From Bacillota bacterium (GTDB lineage Bacteria > Bacillota > Clostridia > Acetivibrionales > DSM-1351), in contig JAEYNI010000075.1 in the NCBI GenBank assembly GCA_023412635.1, forward strand, positions 1-5,625: DNA of 5,625 bases, given 5' to 3'. Numbering within the stretch: position 1 is the first letter of the stretch; every line of letters begins with the position of its first letter. The position numbers and the translations under genes are program-made. Below, one piece after another: positions 5,043 through 5,625 of this stretch. The notes beneath the pieces are model-generated. The model saw nothing but the letters and a program-made list of their open reading frames with translations. It was not told the origin of the DNA and made no database searches.

Positions 5043-5625
5043 ATGGTTAGAAGCATGACAGGGTTCGGAAGAGGAACCTGTAATGAAAATGGTAAAGAAT
5101 TTACCGTAGAAATAAAAAGTGTTAATCATCGTTATATTGACTTTTATATAAAGTTACCAAGACAGATTGCCTATCTTGAGGAACGTGTCAGAGAAGTAGT
5201 TTCAAAGAGCATTTTCAGGGGTAAGGTTGACATATTTATATCCTTTGAAGACCGGTCTGAAGATTCAAAAAGTGTCATGCTTGATGAAGCTTTGGCAGGT
5301 GCATACATACAGGCTGTTGAAAAGCTTAAGGGAAAGTATGGCCTAAAGGACGATTTATCTGTTTCGTTGATATCTAGATTTCCAGATGTACTGAAAATTG
5401 AAAAGACCGAAGATGATGAGGAACAGCTTTGGAGCATTTTAAATAAAGCCTTGGAGACTGCTGTAGCTTCTCTTATTCAAATGCGTGAAAAAGAGGGTAA
5501 TGAACTCAGAAGCAGTTTGCTTCAAAAAGCGGATTATATGGAAAGCATTATTTCTCAGATTACAAATAGAAGTCCTGAAGTTGTCATAGAATATAAACAG
5601 AAGCTGGAAAATAGAATAAAAGACC
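5043..5625 (+). CDS. yicC: YicC/YloC-family endoribonuclease, 5' part only
   Basis: The frame is open to the right edge, giving 194 codons of a family that is usually about 290 residues, so roughly the last third is missing. The N-terminus RSMTGFGRG (3-11), EIKSVNHRYID (23-33), RGKVDIFI (59-66) and the later MREKEGNEL (147-155) are hallmark YicC motifs. The visible part covers the YicC N-terminal domain and the beginning of the C-terminal domain formerly called DUF1732, with a helical, charged stretch near the edge. Members (E. coli YicC, B. subtilis YloC) have been reported as cytoplasmic endoribonucleases. In Firmicutes the gene often precedes remA-type DUF370, gmk and rpoZ, which I would expect just outside the window. 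The start is supported by GGGAG at 5033-5037, five bases before ATG, and by the conserved beginning. It appears to be transcribed from its own promoter near 4888. Confidence 0.96.
   Translation, partial: MVRSMTGFGRGTCNENGKEFTVEIKSVNHRYIDFYIKLPRQIAYLEERVREVVSKSIFRGKVDIFISFEDRSEDSKSVMLDEALAGAYIQAVEKLKGKYGLKDDLSVSLISRFPDVLKIEKTEDDEEQLWSILNKALETAVASLIQMREKEGNELRSSLLQKADYMESIISQITNRSPEVVIEYKQKLENRIKD

Noticed and set aside
4948..5058. 36-codon open frame in the yicC leader (begins MDFCGYGS) overlapping the yicC start in another frame
   Set aside because: The bases before its ATG are an anti-Shine-Dalgarno-like pyrimidine run, not a ribosome binding site, and the peptide resembles nothing known.
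5171..5437. Minus-strand open frame opposite yicC
   Set aside because: The + strand encodes conserved YicC motifs throughout; the antisense product is Ser-rich low-complexity sequence typical of a shadow.

Overview
The window looks like chromosomal DNA of a low-GC, anaerobic Firmicute. The protein sequences and gene order recall the cellulolytic Clostridia (Ruminiclostridium and relatives, Clostridium cluster III). That assignment rests on memory of family sequences, low GC content, strong purine-rich ribosome binding sites and a Gram-positive-type DnaK; no database was searched. All genes are on the + strand, and no mobile element, CRISPR array, tRNA or rRNA is visible.

Layout. Positions 1-1046 hold the 3' part of dnaK. 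A 290-base spacer follows (1047-1336) with three consecutive hairpins; the last has the form of a rho-independent terminator with a short T tract. It then holds a possible H-type pseudoknot, a consensus -10 box and a pair of mutually exclusive small hairpins before dnaJ (1337-2479). The dnaJ-prmA spacer is mostly a degenerate 7-base tandem repeat. prmA (2595-3545), rsmE (3527-4279) and a CheY-like response regulator (4266-4640) overlap one another and are probably translationally coupled. A strong terminator with a GAGA tetraloop (4668-4691) closes this unit. A 402-base gene-free region (4641-5042) then carries phased A-tracts, an extended -10 promoter, repeated ATTTGTGT words and a leader of about 140 nt. 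yicC starts at 5043 and runs off the right edge.

How the genes fit together. DnaK and DnaJ are the Hsp70/Hsp40 pair of the heat-shock chaperone operon (hrcA-grpE-dnaK-dnaJ in Clostridia; hrcA and grpE would lie to the left). PrmA methylates ribosomal protein L11 and RsmE methylates 16S rRNA, so the distal part of the unit serves ribosome modification. The CheY-like receiver protein is the odd member: a phosphorylation-dependent signalling protein tied by a 14-base overlap to an rRNA methyltransferase gene. yicC, an endoribonuclease-family gene, appears to begin a separate transcription unit.

I see no convincing wholly new system. The best leads are the structured dnaK-dnaJ spacer, the heptanucleotide repeat after dnaJ, the rsmE/response-regulator coupling, and the yicC leader with a sequence resembling the 16S anti-Shine-Dalgarno.
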